Shown: positions 39,364 to 48,092 of the stretch, piece after piece
How positions within the stretch are numbered: the stretch's first letter is position 1
Layout: the number at the start of each line of letters is the position of its first letter
Assembly (NCBI RefSeq): GCF_030160295.1
Contig: NZ_BSOB01000006.1
Coordinates: 177,816 to 241,815 of the forward strand
Origin: Dyella acidisoli
GTDB taxonomy: Bacteria > Pseudomonadota > Gammaproteobacteria > Xanthomonadales > Rhodanobacteraceae
Direction: 5' to 3'
DNA: 64,000 nt
The notes under the pieces: model-generated
Databases searched by the model: none
What the model was told of the DNA's origin: nothing
What the model saw: the letters and a program-made list of their open reading frames with translations, nothing else
Made by a program: the position numbers and the translations under genes

Positions 39364-41031
39364 TCAGGCTTTTCCTTCTGCAACAGAGTGATTGCCATTC
39401 GGTTGAACCAGCCTGCCCTGCAGCAGGCCAGCGCGTTCCAGCGGCAGGTATGCGATGGCCGCCAGGTGAGAATGGATGCGGCGCAGATCGCGCAGGATGC
39501 GCAGGTACACATCGCCACCGCCGCCGTCACGCTGCTGGCGCAAGTCGCGAATGTGCCGGTCGGAGGCATCGTTTTCCAGGCGCCACAGCAATTCCTTGCG
39601 TTCCATCAGGTGCTGTGCGGCACGCAGGTCGCCGCGCATGAATACGGCGAGCGCCAAACGCAGGCTTTCCATGATCTGCGCATGCATGGCCGCAAGATCC
39701 TGAATATCGTCCGCCGAGAAATCTTGTCCGCGCTGTGCTTTCTTGGAGGCAAACTCAACCAGGTTGTTGGCAGTGATATCGCCGATGTGCTCGATATTGA
39801 TCACGAATGCGTGGATTTCCTGGCTGCGCTCGCCGTCTTCCTCATTCAACGCCTCGCCCACCAGGTCGGCCAGATACTGCCGGATGGCGACGCCAAGGCG
39901 GTCCAGATACGGATCCATCTTGCTGATGGCGCCGGCACGCGCGCTATCGTCCTTGCCGAAGACCTCTACCAGGCCCTTCAACATGCCTTCGACCATGTCG
40001 GCCATACGCATGGACTCGCGCTGCGCGTTCACCAGCGCTACGCCCGCGCTATCCAATGCCGCCTCTTCCAGATACAGCGGCACGCCTGGATCAGCGGGCT
40101 GAGGCGGCTCCGGCAACATGCGCACCAGCCATTGCGCGAGCTTGTTCACCGGCAGCAGGAAGATCAACGCCAATGCAAGATTGAACGCCGTGTGGAAATT
40201 CACCGCGATGCGCGCAGGTGAATCACCCAGCGCCGCGAGCCAATGTGCCATGGGATTGAGCAGTGGCAGGCAGACCACGCAGCCGAACGCACGCACCAGC
40301 AGATTGCCCAATGGCAAGCGACGTGCGACGGGCGTGTGCGCCTCGAGCAATGCAGGCAAGGTGCTGCCGAGATTGGCACCAAGTATCAGCGCAAGCGCAC
40401 CCGGCGCGTCGACCACACCGCCGGTTGCGAGCGACACAATCAACAGGACCACGGCCACACTGGAGTGACACATCCAGGTGAGCAACCCGGCAATCAACAC
40501 GGCGAATACCGGTTCATCGGCCAGCGCGTGCATGCCCACCTTGAGCAATTGCGCGTTTTCCATCGGCGCCATCGTCAGCACCAGCAGATGCAGGGCCAGC
40601 AGCATCAGGCCCAGGCCGATGCCAACGCGGCCGATATTTTCATAACGCACGTCGTCACTACGGCGATGCAAGGCCGTGCCGAACAAAATCAGCACCGGTG
40701 CAATCAGTGCGATGTTGAACGACATCACTTGCACGATCAGCGTGGTGCCGACGTTGGCGCCAAGCATCACCGCAAGACCCGGGGCAAGGCCGAGCATGCC
40801 GCTGGCAGCGAACGAGGTGGCCATCATGCCGGTGGCGGTACTGCTCTGCAGTAGCGCGGTGATGCAAATGCCGAATGCAAAGGCGCTCGGCCGGGTGCCG
40901 AGAAAACGACCCAGCGAACGACGCAATGCACTGCCGTAGCCGCGCAGCACGCCGCTAGTCACCATGTGCGTGCCCCACAACAGGAGCGCGACATAGCCTG
41001 CGATGTCAAAGAGTGCGAAGGTGCCTTTCAT
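39364..41031 (-). CDS. Na/Pi cotransporter family protein with C-terminal PhoU domain
   Basis: This 555-residue membrane protein has two inverted Na_Pi_cotrans repeats. The first carries the QSST motif at residues 62-65 (LLQSSTATG), the second CHSSVAVVLL. A PhoU-like helical bundle follows from about residue 340 (ESMRMADMVEGML, then INIEHIGDITANNLVEF). NptA/YjbB relatives export or exchange phosphate with sodium. The second repeat has HSS where the first has QSS, so one substrate site may be altered. It is a single gene between the RND operon and mgtA. Confidence 0.9.
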   Translation of the reverse strand: MKGTFALFDIAGYVALLLWGTHMVTSGVLRGYGSALRRSLGRFLGTRPSAFAFGICITALLQSSTATGMMATSFAASGMLGLAPGLAVMLGANVGTTLIVQVMSFNIALIAPVLILFGTALHRRSDDVRYENIGRVGIGLGLMLLALHLLVLTMAPMENAQLLKVGMHALADEPVFAVLIAGLLTWMCHSSVAVVLLIVSLATGGVVDAPGALALILGANLGSTLPALLEAHTPVARRLPLGNLLVRAFGCVVCLPLLNPMAHWLAALGDSPARIAVNFHTAFNLALALIFLLPVNKLAQWLVRMLPEPPQPADPGVPLYLEEAALDSAGVALVNAQRESMRMADMVEGMLKGLVEVFGKDDSARAGAISKMDPYLDRLGVAIRQYLADLVGEALNEEDGERSQEIHAFVINIEHIGDITANNLVEFASKKAQRGQDFSADDIQDLAAMHAQIMESLRLALAVFMRGDLRAAQHLMERKELLWRLENDASDRHIRDLRQQRDGGGGDVYLRILRDLRRIHSHLAAIAYLPLERAGLLQGRLVQPNGNHSVAEGKA

Positions 41032-41064
41032 GGCACACCTCCCCTGTAGTGTCTGCAGAAGTTC

Positions 41065-41103
41065 GTGGGTTGGAGTGAGGTTTGCACCTCAACTCCAACC
41101 TAC
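41065..41103. repeat. GTGGGTTGGAG inverted repeat, copy 3
   Basis: GTGGGTTGGAGTGAGGT (41065-41081) pairs with ACCTCAACTCCAACCTAC (41086-41103), with one bulge, around a 4-base loop. It belongs to the same family as 29840-29913 and 32412-32500. It lies between mgtA and the Na/Pi gene. Confidence 0.65.
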
Positions 41104-41113
41104 CAAGCCACTC

Positions 41114-43780
41114 TCAAAGCCAATGCTTGTAGCGGCGGATATAAATCGTCTTCACGAACTGCGTGAGCACGGCATAGGTGAACACAGTCGCCGCAACCCA
41201 GCCGAAATACGCCGAAGGTAGTGATACAAAACCGAACTTCGAAGCGATCGGCGAGAACGGCAACACCAGTCCGATGCAGATAACCGCCGTGGTCAACGCC
41301 AGCACCGGCGCTGCGGCAATGCTCTGCACGAACGGTATCTTGCGCGTGCGGATCATATGCACGATCAGCGTCTGCGTCAGCAGGCTCTCGATAAACCAGC
41401 CGGTCTGGAAGAGCGGTGAATGCTCCGGCGAGTTCGCGCCGAAGACATGCCATAGCAACCAATACGTAGTGATGTCGAAAATCGAGCTGACCGGGCCAAT
41501 CCATATCATGAAACGGCCGATATCGCTGGCATCCCACTTGCGCGGCTTGCGCAGGTATTCCTCGTCCATGCGGTCGAACGGAATCGACAGCTGCGAGCCG
41601 TGATAGAGCAGGTCCAGCACGAGCAATTGCAGCGGCAGCATCGGCAGGAACGGCAGGAACGCGCTCGCTACCAGCACCGAGAACATGTTGCCGAAGTTCG
41701 AGCTGGCAGTCATCTTGATGTACTTGATGATGTTACCGAAGGTGATGCGGCCTTCGATCACGCCTTCCTCAAGCACCATCAGGTTCTTTTCGAGCAAGAT
41801 GATGTCCGCCGATTCCTTGGCGATATCGGTGGCGGTATCCACCGAAATACCTACGTCTGCTTCGCGCAACGCCGGGGCATCATTGATGCCGTCGCCGAGG
41901 AAGCCGACCGTATGACCTTGGCGCTGCAGCGACTTCACCACGCGCGCTTTCTGCAGCGGCGACATCTTCGCAAACACGGTGGTGCGCTTGACCAGTTCGT
42001 CCAGCTCCGCGTCGTCCAGCGGCTCGATGTGCTTGCCTTGCGCGGAGTTGGCCACTTCCAGGCCCACTTCGCGGCAGATCTTGCGCGTCACCGCTTCGTT
42101 GTCGCCGGTGATTACCTTCACTTCCACGCCATGATGATGAAGCGCGGCGATGGCGGTGCCGGCGGTATCCTTCGGCGGATCGAGAAAGGCCAGACAGCCT
42201 ACTGCGATCAACCCGGCTTCATCGGCAACGCCGTAGGCGCGGTTGGCCGGCGGTTGGTGCTTGATCGCCACGATCAGCGCGCGCAGGCCATCCTCGTTGA
42301 GATCGCGCGTCATCGCCTTGATCTCGGCGCGCAGCTCGTCCGTCATCGGGCGAATGCCGTCCTCGGCCTTCGCATAGGCGCAGATCGACAACATTTCTTC
42401 TACGGCGCCCTTGCACACCAGCAATTCTTCGCCATCGCCATTGGTCACGATGACCGACATGCGGCGGCGCTGGAAGTCGAACGGAATCTCGTCGACGATG
42501 CGGTACTTGGTGGCGGTGGGTTCCAGATCGCGATGCGCCAGCACCGCCTTGTCCATCAGGTTCTTCAAACCGGTCTGGAAGCGGCTGTTGAGGTAGCCGT
42601 ATTCCAGCGCCTCCTCGGATTCCTCGCCGAACAGATCCAGGTGGCGCTCCAGCACGATCTTGTCGAGCGTGAGCGTGCCGGTCTTGTCCGTGCACAGCAC
42701 ATCCATCGCGCCGAAGTTTTGGATGGCGTTCAAGCGCTTCACCACCACCTTGCGCTTGGACATCGCGATGGCGCCCTTGGCCAGGTTGCCGGTCACGATC
42801 AGCGGCAGCATTTCCGGCGTAAGGCCCACCGCCACGGACAGCGCAAACAGGAATGCCTGCAGCCAGTCGTGCTTGTCCAGACCGTTGATGAGGAAGACGA
42901 TCGGCACCATCACCAGCATGAAGCGGATCAGCAGCCAGCTGACACTCTTCACGCCGCGGTCGAAGCTGGTCTGCACGCGCGTACCAACGATGGTGCGCGC
43001 CAGCGAGCCCAGATAACTGCGGGGACCCGTCGCCACCGCCACTGCGGTGGCCGAACCGCTGACCACGTTGGTGCCCATGTAGCAGACCGTGGACAGATCC
43101 AACGGGCTATCCGCCCCCTCGGTCTTGGCCTGCTCAGAATCCGGACTGTGTTGCGGCGCCGACTTCTCCACCGGCAGCGATTCGCCGGAGAGAATCGCCT
43201 GGCTGATGAAGAGGTCCTTTGCGCTGAGCAGACGCAGGTCCGCAGGCACCATGTCGCCCGCGGCAAGATGCACGATATCGCCGGCCACCAGCTCCCCTAC
43301 AGGCACTTCGATACGCTCGCTATGCCCATCGGATGCGCGTCGCGTTACCGTCGCGGTATTGCGCACCATCGCCTTGAGCTTTTCGGCCGCCTGCGAGGAG
43401 CGGTATTCCTGCACGAAGCTCAACGACACGCTGATCAGCACCATCACCGAAATAATGGTGGGGCCGGTCAGCGTGGTCGGGTCGGTGGCCAGCTGCACGC
43501 CGGCCAACACCAACAACACCACGATGAACGGGTTCTTGAACGCATGCAGGAGCTGCAAAAACCAGTGCGGCGGCTTCTCATGCGAAACTTCGTTTACGCC
43601 GTCGCGATCCAGACGCTCGGCGATCTGCTCTTCATTGAGCCCGGCCAGGCTGGTGTCCAGCGAGGTCAGCAGCTCATCGTTCTGGCGGTACCCCTCCTGC
43701 GCAACGGCCACCCGCAAGGGTGCCGCGGCGCCCTTGCCGGCCACCTTGCCTGCGATGGTCTGGGGGGAATGCTTATTCAT
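41114..43780 (-). CDS. mgtA: Magnesium-importing P-type ATPase (MgtA/MgtB family)
   Basis: This 888-residue P3B-type ATPase brings Mg2+ into the cytoplasm. It has an actuator with SGESLPVEK, the M4 motif TPEMLP (about 321-326), the phosphorylation loop DKTGTLT with Asp365, a nucleotide domain, the hinge GDGINDAPAL and six C-terminal helices. Length and motifs fit MgtA/MgtB closely. Expression in this class is governed by low Mg2+, in enteric bacteria through the PhoP system and a structured leader. Here a long leader with two candidate small ORFs precedes it. A CGGAAGCGAG site precedes the ATG at 43780. Confidence 0.96.
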   Translation of the reverse strand: MNKHSPQTIAGKVAGKGAAAPLRVAVAQEGYRQNDELLTSLDTSLAGLNEEQIAERLDRDGVNEVSHEKPPHWFLQLLHAFKNPFIVVLLVLAGVQLATDPTTLTGPTIISVMVLISVSLSFVQEYRSSQAAEKLKAMVRNTATVTRRASDGHSERIEVPVGELVAGDIVHLAAGDMVPADLRLLSAKDLFISQAILSGESLPVEKSAPQHSPDSEQAKTEGADSPLDLSTVCYMGTNVVSGSATAVAVATGPRSYLGSLARTIVGTRVQTSFDRGVKSVSWLLIRFMLVMVPIVFLINGLDKHDWLQAFLFALSVAVGLTPEMLPLIVTGNLAKGAIAMSKRKVVVKRLNAIQNFGAMDVLCTDKTGTLTLDKIVLERHLDLFGEESEEALEYGYLNSRFQTGLKNLMDKAVLAHRDLEPTATKYRIVDEIPFDFQRRRMSVIVTNGDGEELLVCKGAVEEMLSICAYAKAEDGIRPMTDELRAEIKAMTRDLNEDGLRALIVAIKHQPPANRAYGVADEAGLIAVGCLAFLDPPKDTAGTAIAALHHHGVEVKVITGDNEAVTRKICREVGLEVANSAQGKHIEPLDDAELDELVKRTTVFAKMSPLQKARVVKSLQRQGHTVGFLGDGINDAPALREADVGISVDTATDIAKESADIILLEKNLMVLEEGVIEGRITFGNIIKYIKMTASSNFGNMFSVLVASAFLPFLPMLPLQLLVLDLLYHGSQLSIPFDRMDEEYLRKPRKWDASDIGRFMIWIGPVSSIFDITTYWLLWHVFGANSPEHSPLFQTGWFIESLLTQTLIVHMIRTRKIPFVQSIAAAPVLALTTAVICIGLVLPFSPIASKFGFVSLPSAYFGWVAATVFTYAVLTQFVKTIYIRRYKHWL

Positions 43781-43944
43781 TGACTCGCTTCCGTGGTTTT
43801 CGTTGATACCTGGATGGATCAGCGAGTCGGCGGGTGATCACCCGCGGTAACGCCGAACCGCGCTAAGGCCGCCCACGCGGCCTCAACCAGGGAACTGGCG
43901 GAGGCCAACCTTTACGAAGAACGGCACAAGTCATCATTGATGAC
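43781..43944 (-). promoter_or_regulatory. Structured leader immediately before mgtA
   Basis: The 164-base stretch between the small ORF stop and mgtA folds into several hairpins on the minus strand: AGTCATC-ATT-GATGACT (43929-43945, starting at the small ORF stop codon) and GCGGGTGATCACCCGC (43830-43845, perfect palindrome). Two helices share 43879-43882: GGCCGC/GCGGCC (43867-43882) and GGCCTC/GAGGCC (43879-43906), so they exclude each other. This is typical of a conditional RNA switch. It does not match the M-box or the enteric mgtA leader as I recall them. Confidence 0.45.
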
Positions 43945-44190
43945 TCATCCGTGACTGGATACCAGTTGTAGATGACCGCGAGATTTCGGCGAGTCATGTT
44001 CCTGCCGCGAAGACGAGCGGCCGTGCGCCTGGTCCGCATGACGGCGCAGGTCGATCACATTGTCTTGAGAATGATCCGGCAGCGGCTCGGGGACAGTGAT
44101 CGTCCAGGTGCGACGCGAGGCGTCGCGGCGGCCACCCAAGAGGGAACGATCCGAGGTGCGGATACGAAAGAAATCGCGAAGGAGCTTCAT
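43945..44190 (-). CDS. Small basic protein / leader ORF upstream of mgtA (81 residues)
   Basis: The open frame of 81 codons has an excellent ribosome-binding site (CAGGAGATGGGCC before the ATG at 44190). The product begins MKLLRDFFRIRTSDRSLLGG and is basic and Arg/Ser/His-rich, with a short Pro-bearing TVPEPLPDHS stretch; there is no signal peptide or membrane segment. I recognise no family. It lies on the mgtA transcript, 164 bases ahead of mgtA, and its stop codon touches a hairpin. This would suit a regulatory leader peptide as well as a functional small protein. The opposite strand is open too, so coding evidence rests mainly on the ribosome-binding site and position. Confidence 0.5.
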   Translation of the reverse strand: MKLLRDFFRIRTSDRSLLGGRRDASRRTWTITVPEPLPDHSQDNVIDLRRHADQAHGRSSSRQEHDSPKSRGHLQLVSSHG

Positions 44191-44206
44191 TGGCCCATCT
44201 CCTGTA

Positions 44207-44227
44207 AACGGTGCTCACGGCACCGTT
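44207..44227 (-). promoter_or_regulatory. Hairpin just before the small ORF ribosome-binding site
   Basis: The perfect 8-bp stem AACGGTGC (44207-44214) / GCACCGTT (44220-44227) has a 5-base loop. It ends two or three bases from the CAGGAG site of the 81-residue ORF, so it could control its translation. Confidence 0.45.
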
Positions 44228-44246
44228 AGGAGCGGGCCGGACTTCC

Positions 44247-44363
44247 CTAGTCGAGGAAAGCGCCGGCCAACCGCTGGCGGTTGCCGCGAACGATCAGCTT
44301 GTTATGCAATGCCGGCACCCGATGCTCGCGGATGTCGACGTTGCGACTAGGGTAAACGTCCAT
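44247..44363 (-). CDS. Candidate 38-residue leader ORF, first on the mgtA transcript
   Basis: The ATG at 44363 opens a 38-codon frame beginning MDVYPSRNVDIREHRVPALH and ending GAFLD. AAGG lies only three bases before the ATG, so initiation would be weak. The ends of the ORF also form an inverted repeat (CCCTAGTCG at 44245-44253 with CGACTAGGG at 44344-44352) that could close a 108-base RNA domain. It starts about 50 bases after the predicted transcription start. It may be RNA structure rather than a gene. Confidence 0.25.
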   Translation of the reverse strand: MDVYPSRNVDIREHRVPALHNKLIVRGNRQRLAGAFLD

Positions 44364-44422
44364 ATGCCTTGGTTAGTTCGGACAGAGGCCCGGCCGGCCA
44401 TGCTGCGCCGGTGGGCGCGGGA

Positions 44423-44451
44423 ATTGTCTTGCTGCGGTGCGGAACTGTCAA
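44423..44451 (-). promoter_or_regulatory. Strong sigma-70 promoter for the mgtA transcript
   Basis: On the minus strand, a consensus -35 TTGACA (44451-44446), an exact 17-bp spacer and -10 GACAAT (44428-44423) are present. An A/T-rich tract (AAAAAAATTATTTCC) lies upstream like an UP element. Predicted transcription starts near 44416, giving a leader of about 636 bases before mgtA. It is the best promoter match I found in the window. Confidence 0.75.
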
Positions 44452-44480
44452 CCCTTGGAAATAATTTTTTTCATGCGTTG

Positions 44481-44518
44481 CCCCCTTTCCCCTTCGGTAA
44501 GAGGGCTGGGGTGAGGGG
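44481..44518. repeat. Single CCCTTTCCCC hairpin repeat (half copy)
   Basis: CCCCCTTTCCCCTTCGGTAA followed by GAGGGCTGGGGTGAGGGG is one module of the paired hairpin family, without its inverted partner. It lies just past the end of ctaB and may end that transcript. Confidence 0.6.
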
Positions 44519-44537
44519 CAAACCTCGCGAGAAGCCA

Positions 44538-45425
44538 CTACAGCAAATGCGAAAAGGTCATCGGCTGCACCAGCCAATGATCGGCCAGCAGGAAGGCGAA
44601 CAGCGCCATCAGGTAGATCACCGAATACTTGAACACTCGCATCGCGAAATATTCATCCGGTGGATTCATCAGGCGGATCGCGTAGTAGAGAAATCCAACA
44701 CCCAACACCGCTGCGCCGCCGAAATAGATCAAACCACTGTGACCCGTGATAGAAGGCAGCAAGCTCACCAGCACCAGCAGGATGGTGTAGAGCAGGATCT
44801 GCCAGCGCGTGTAGCGTACGCCGTGCGTCACCGGAAGCATGGGTATCTGTGCACGCGCGTAGTCGTCACGGCGAAAAATGGCGAGCGCCCAGAAGTGCGG
44901 TGGCGTCCATACGAAAATGATCAGACACATCTGCAGCGGAAAAGGATGCAGCGCATCGGTGACGGCCGTCCAACCCAGCACCGGCGGAATGGCGCCGGCC
45001 AAGCCGCCGATCACGATGTTCTGCGGCGTGGCGCGTTTCAAATACGCCGTGTACACCAGCGCGTAACCAATCAAACCGCCGAAGGTCAACCACGCCGTGA
45101 GCACATTCACCTGCGTGGCAAGCACCACCATCGACAGCGCGCCAAGAATGGCCGCGAATACCAACACCTGCCTCGCGTTGAGTTTGCCGGTAGCCAACGG
45201 GCGCCGTGCGGTGCGTGCCATCAGCTTGTCGATACGTTCGTCGATCAAATGATTGAAGGCCGCAGCAGAACCCGAGGCCATCCAGATACCGAGCGTACCG
45301 AACACCAGCGCACGCCACGGCGGAATGCCGGGCACCGCGAGAAACATGCCGATCACCGAGCAGAACACCAGCAGCGCAACGACACGCGGTTTGGTGAGCT
45401 GCAGATATTCACTCACCAGCATCAT
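44538..45425 (-). CDS. ctaB: Protohaem IX farnesyltransferase (haem O synthase)
   Basis: This 295-residue UbiA-family membrane prenyltransferase adds the farnesyl tail to haem B, the first step to haem A for the aa3 oxidase. The Mg-diphosphate motif N58-x3-D62-x3-D66 (NHLIDERID) and the second motif [12 protein letters not shown] are present, with about nine membrane helices. Its start overlaps the ctaA stop as ATGA (45422-45425), so the two are coupled. It is last in the surf1-Sco-ctaA-ctaB operon. Confidence 0.96.
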   Translation of the reverse strand: MMLVSEYLQLTKPRVVALLVFCSVIGMFLAVPGIPPWRALVFGTLGIWMASGSAAAFNHLIDERIDKLMARTARRPLATGKLNARQVLVFAAILGALSMVVLATQVNVLTAWLTFGGLIGYALVYTAYLKRATPQNIVIGGLAGAIPPVLGWTAVTDALHPFPLQMCLIIFVWTPPHFWALAIFRRDDYARAQIPMLPVTHGVRYTRWQILLYTILLVLVSLLPSITGHSGLIYFGGAAVLGVGFLYYAIRLMNPPDEYFAMRVFKYSVIYLMALFAFLLADHWLVQPMTFSHLL

Positions 45426-46579
45426 GCGAGCGACTCCACATCATCCGCATGCCACGATTGCAACCGCGTGTAGTTTACCAGCAGCGCAAACAGCAACAAA
45501 GCCGCGCCACCGTTGTGCAAGGTAGCCACCAGCAAAGGCAGACCGAAGTGCACGTTGCTGATACCGAGCAGCACCTGCGCCATCAGCACGACCGCCACGG
45601 CGATACCGCCATTACGGAATCCGCTGCGTATCAAGCGGTACGAAAGCCAGGCTAAATAGCAGAACACCACCAGCGCGCCGATGCGATGTGCGATCTGGAT
45701 CGCGCTGCGTGCCGCCATGTCGAGCACACCGCCTTCGTAGTTCACACCGATCTCGCGCCACAGCACGAAGCCTTCGCGAAAATCAGTGGGTGGCGCCCAT
45801 TGCCCAAGGCAAGTCGGGAAATCCGTACCGCAAGCCAACGCAGCGTAGTTTGCTGATGTCCAGCCACCCAACGCGATCTGGCATGCCAGCAGCACGATGC
45901 CGAGCACTACCGCCTTGCGCAACGACGCGTAGCGATTGTCCGGCCAACCCAATCCATTGCAGCGCAAAGCGGCATACGCAAGCAAACCAAACGTGGTCAT
46001 GCCGCCAAGCAAATGCCCCATCACCACGGCGGGCTTGAGCAGCAGGGTGACTGTCCACATGCCAAGCATGGCCTGGAAAATGATGACGCCCAGTGCCAAC
46101 ACGCTCATCTTCAGCGACGCACGTTCGCGCAGCAAAAATGCGCCAGCCGTCGGCAGCAATATCGCCAACAATGCCAGGCCTGACGCCACATCGCGCTCGC
46201 CATGCAAATACAGCGTGACACCGACAGCGGCAAACACCGCGCTGAGAATGATGGCAAGCATCACCATGCGATCACGACGGGCGGCCAGCAGTGCCAGCAA
46301 CACGACCAGCACGCCCAGTGTGCCTGCCAACATGCGGTGCACTTGCTCGCGCCACGCCTTGGTCGCCTCGTACGGACGATCCGGAAACGCCACATTCGCT
46401 GCCGCCACGGCCTGCTCGTGATGCGGCCACGTGGCCTTGCCATAGCACGTAGGCCAATCCGGGCAGGAGAGTCCCGCGTTGGAAAGCCGCACAAACGCCC
46501 CGAACATCACCAGGCCGAAGGCAAACACGGCCGCCAGCACGGCGAGATAAGGAATGATTTTTCGGGTGCGCAATGTCAT
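45422..46579 (-). CDS. ctaA: Haem A synthase (COX15/CtaA family)
   Basis: This 385-residue, eight-helix inner-membrane protein oxidises the C8 methyl of haem O to give haem A. Conserved His residues ([36 protein letters not shown]) mark the two haem sites, and the extracellular [11 protein letters not shown] and [11 protein letters not shown]ys pairs are present. The ATG at 46579 shares a base with the stop of the upstream Sco-like gene (TGATG). It is cotranscribed with ctaB. Confidence 0.95.
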   Translation of the reverse strand: MTLRTRKIIPYLAVLAAVFAFGLVMFGAFVRLSNAGLSCPDWPTCYGKATWPHHEQAVAAANVAFPDRPYEATKAWREQVHRMLAGTLGVLVVLLALLAARRDRMVMLAIILSAVFAAVGVTLYLHGERDVASGLALLAILLPTAGAFLLRERASLKMSVLALGVIIFQAMLGMWTVTLLLKPAVVMGHLLGGMTTFGLLAYAALRCNGLGWPDNRYASLRKAVVLGIVLLACQIALGGWTSANYAALACGTDFPTCLGQWAPPTDFREGFVLWREIGVNYEGGVLDMAARSAIQIAHRIGALVVFCYLAWLSYRLIRSGFRNGGIAVAVVLMAQVLLGISNVHFGLPLLVATLHNGGAALLLFALLVNYTRLQSWHADDVESLA

Positions 46580-47136
46580 CAACGAATTACCTTTTGCAGA
46601 TCCTTGCGCAAGCCGCTTGGATCGAAACCGACAGGATACCGCGCCAGCGCGGTGCCGTCGGATTCCACCAGCACGGCGCTGACGCTGTCGGGTGTGTCCG
46701 GCCGGAACGCCGCAAGCTTATTGCCCGCGTCCGAACCAAGCTCCCAGTAAGTCTGCATGCCGTTGCTGGTGGTATCCGCAGGTGGCTGGCCGACATAGAG
46801 CAAGCGCAGTCGCGACATGTTGTTGTTGAGCGTGATGCGGGCGGCAGCCATCTTGGTCAGCACGTCCATGCAGCGCGCGGCGCAATCCGGGCCGGCCATG
46901 GCGACCAACGTCATGCGTGGCGAGGCATCACGCCACGCCCAGTTGCTCCCGTCAGCAAGTCGGATCTGTATGTGCTCTTGCTCGAAGTTGCGCTGAGGCG
47001 CGATGGGCTCGCCGTAGGCTTTGCCAGTCGGTTGCCAGCCACTGACATTAAGCAGCGCCGCGCCGATGATCGGGGCAGCGAACACCAGGATCACCAGCAG
47101 GAATTTCAGGCGGCTTGTGCGTTGGTTTGAGTTCAT
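46579..47136 (-). CDS. Membrane-anchored Sco-like thioredoxin-fold protein
   Basis: This 185-residue protein has one N-terminal membrane helix (about 11-30) and a periplasmic domain. Two Cys in a CX3C arrangement (Cys85, Cys89 in GPDCAARCMDVL) stand where Sco1/SenC proteins bind copper (CxxxC). The characteristic distal His of Sco proteins is not evident. Proteins of this kind sit between surf1 and ctaA in many proteobacteria and are thought to aid CuA assembly of the oxidase. The start is uncertain: ATG at 47136 or GTG at 47148. It overlaps ctaA by one base. Confidence 0.7.
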   Translation of the reverse strand: MNSNQRTSRLKFLLVILVFAAPIIGAALLNVSGWQPTGKAYGEPIAPQRNFEQEHIQIRLADGSNWAWRDASPRMTLVAMAGPDCAARCMDVLTKMAAARITLNNNMSRLRLLYVGQPPADTTSNGMQTYWELGSDAGNKLAAFRPDTPDSVSAVLVESDGTALARYPVGFDPSGLRKDLQKVIR

Positions 47137-47178
47137 CGAGGTATTCACGTCTGTTCTCGGAAGCTTCTGCGTGCCCCG

Positions 47179-47259
47179 CCGTCATTCCCGCGAAAGCGGG
47201 AATCCATTTTGCTCTGATGCAAAAGCGAAGATGGATTCCCGCTTTCGCAGGAATGACGG
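47179..47259. repeat. GTCATTCCCGC inverted-repeat element, copy 1
   Basis: Arms of 29 bp (47179-47207 and 47231-47259), beginning CCGTCATTCCCGCGAAAGCG, match with one difference. The 23-base centre contains TTTGCTCTGATGCAAA. A second copy at 56581-56674 has the same centre in reverse orientation. Confidence 0.85.
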
Positions 47260-47307
47260 CGCGGAGATGTAAGCAATGTCGAAAGGGATATCGAGCTCTG
47301 CATTCGC

Positions 47308-48033
47308 TCACCTAAATTTGCGCTTGCGGTGCAACACCAGAAAAATCACCACAGCTGCGATAGCAAACGTGAACCACTGATAGGCGTAAGCACGATGCCG
47401 CGCTGGCGGCATGGAAGATAGATCGAGCGTATGAACGCGTACATAGATCGCTGCCGGATCGGCATCCAGCACCAAGACACGCGAATAAAACGTCGCGTGT
47501 AAATCAGCCGCCACCTGATCAAGATCCAGATACACCGATGTTTTGGGCCACTGCGCCTGCTGCGCTAACGCATTACCGCCCAATTCCAGCCCGGTTCCCG
47601 GCGGCGGCTGATACACGCCTTGCAAGGCCTGCCCATCGGGAGGCAGCGGCGGCAACTGTGGCGCCTTGTCCGTACCGTTTCCCGGCAGGAAACCCAGATC
47701 AACCAGTAGCAACTTGTTTTGATGCGCCGGCTGAAATGGTGCATATACCTCTACGCCACCGAAGCTGTCGTGCTTGGGGTTGTCGAGCAGATACAAGCGA
47801 TCGACAAGATAACGCCCTTCGACACGCACACGCGGATAAGCATCCATGGGGGGCTGATCGGCCACTGCATCGAACGCTTGCACCGGTGCGCCAGCCGCCG
47901 CGGCATACCGTCGCAGAAGTGCATCTTTGTCATCCGCGCGATGCAGCTGCCAGATGCCAAGACGCACGAAAACAAGCACTCCGGCCACTGTGAGCAACAC
48001 CGACCACCATGCCGGACGCCGCATCGCACTCAC
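47308..48033 (-). CDS. SURF1 family cytochrome oxidase assembly protein
   Basis: This 241-residue protein has the SURF1 layout: an N-terminal membrane helix (about residues 9-30), a periplasmic domain and a C-terminal helix (about 215-235). The motifs WQLHRADDKDAL, YPRVRVEGRYL, LLVDLGFLPG and HRAYAYQWFTFA are present. SURF1 helps insert haem A into subunit I. It heads the operon with the Sco-like gene, ctaA and ctaB. The GTG at 48033 follows GAGG at 7-base spacing; an ATG three codons downstream is the alternative. Confidence 0.9.
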   Translation of the reverse strand: MSAMRRPAWWSVLLTVAGVLVFVRLGIWQLHRADDKDALLRRYAAAAGAPVQAFDAVADQPPMDAYPRVRVEGRYLVDRLYLLDNPKHDSFGGVEVYAPFQPAHQNKLLLVDLGFLPGNGTDKAPQLPPLPPDGQALQGVYQPPPGTGLELGGNALAQQAQWPKTSVYLDLDQVAADLHATFYSRVLVLDADPAAIYVRVHTLDLSSMPPARHRAYAYQWFTFAIAAVVIFLVLHRKRKFR

Positions 48034-48092
48034 GCAGCAACCTCGCAACGCATGGCTATACTGGCAATGTCGAGCCTGCTTGGGATTCTCAC

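Noticed and set aside
41600..43783. 727-codon open frame opposite mgtA
   Set aside because: Shadow of a P-type ATPase gene with all motifs intact on the other strand; composition is typical of antisense GC-rich frames.
43781..44451. M-box (ykoK) Mg2+ riboswitch or yybP-ykoY element before mgtA
   Set aside because: The conserved core sequences of those riboswitches as I know them were not found, although the region is structured.
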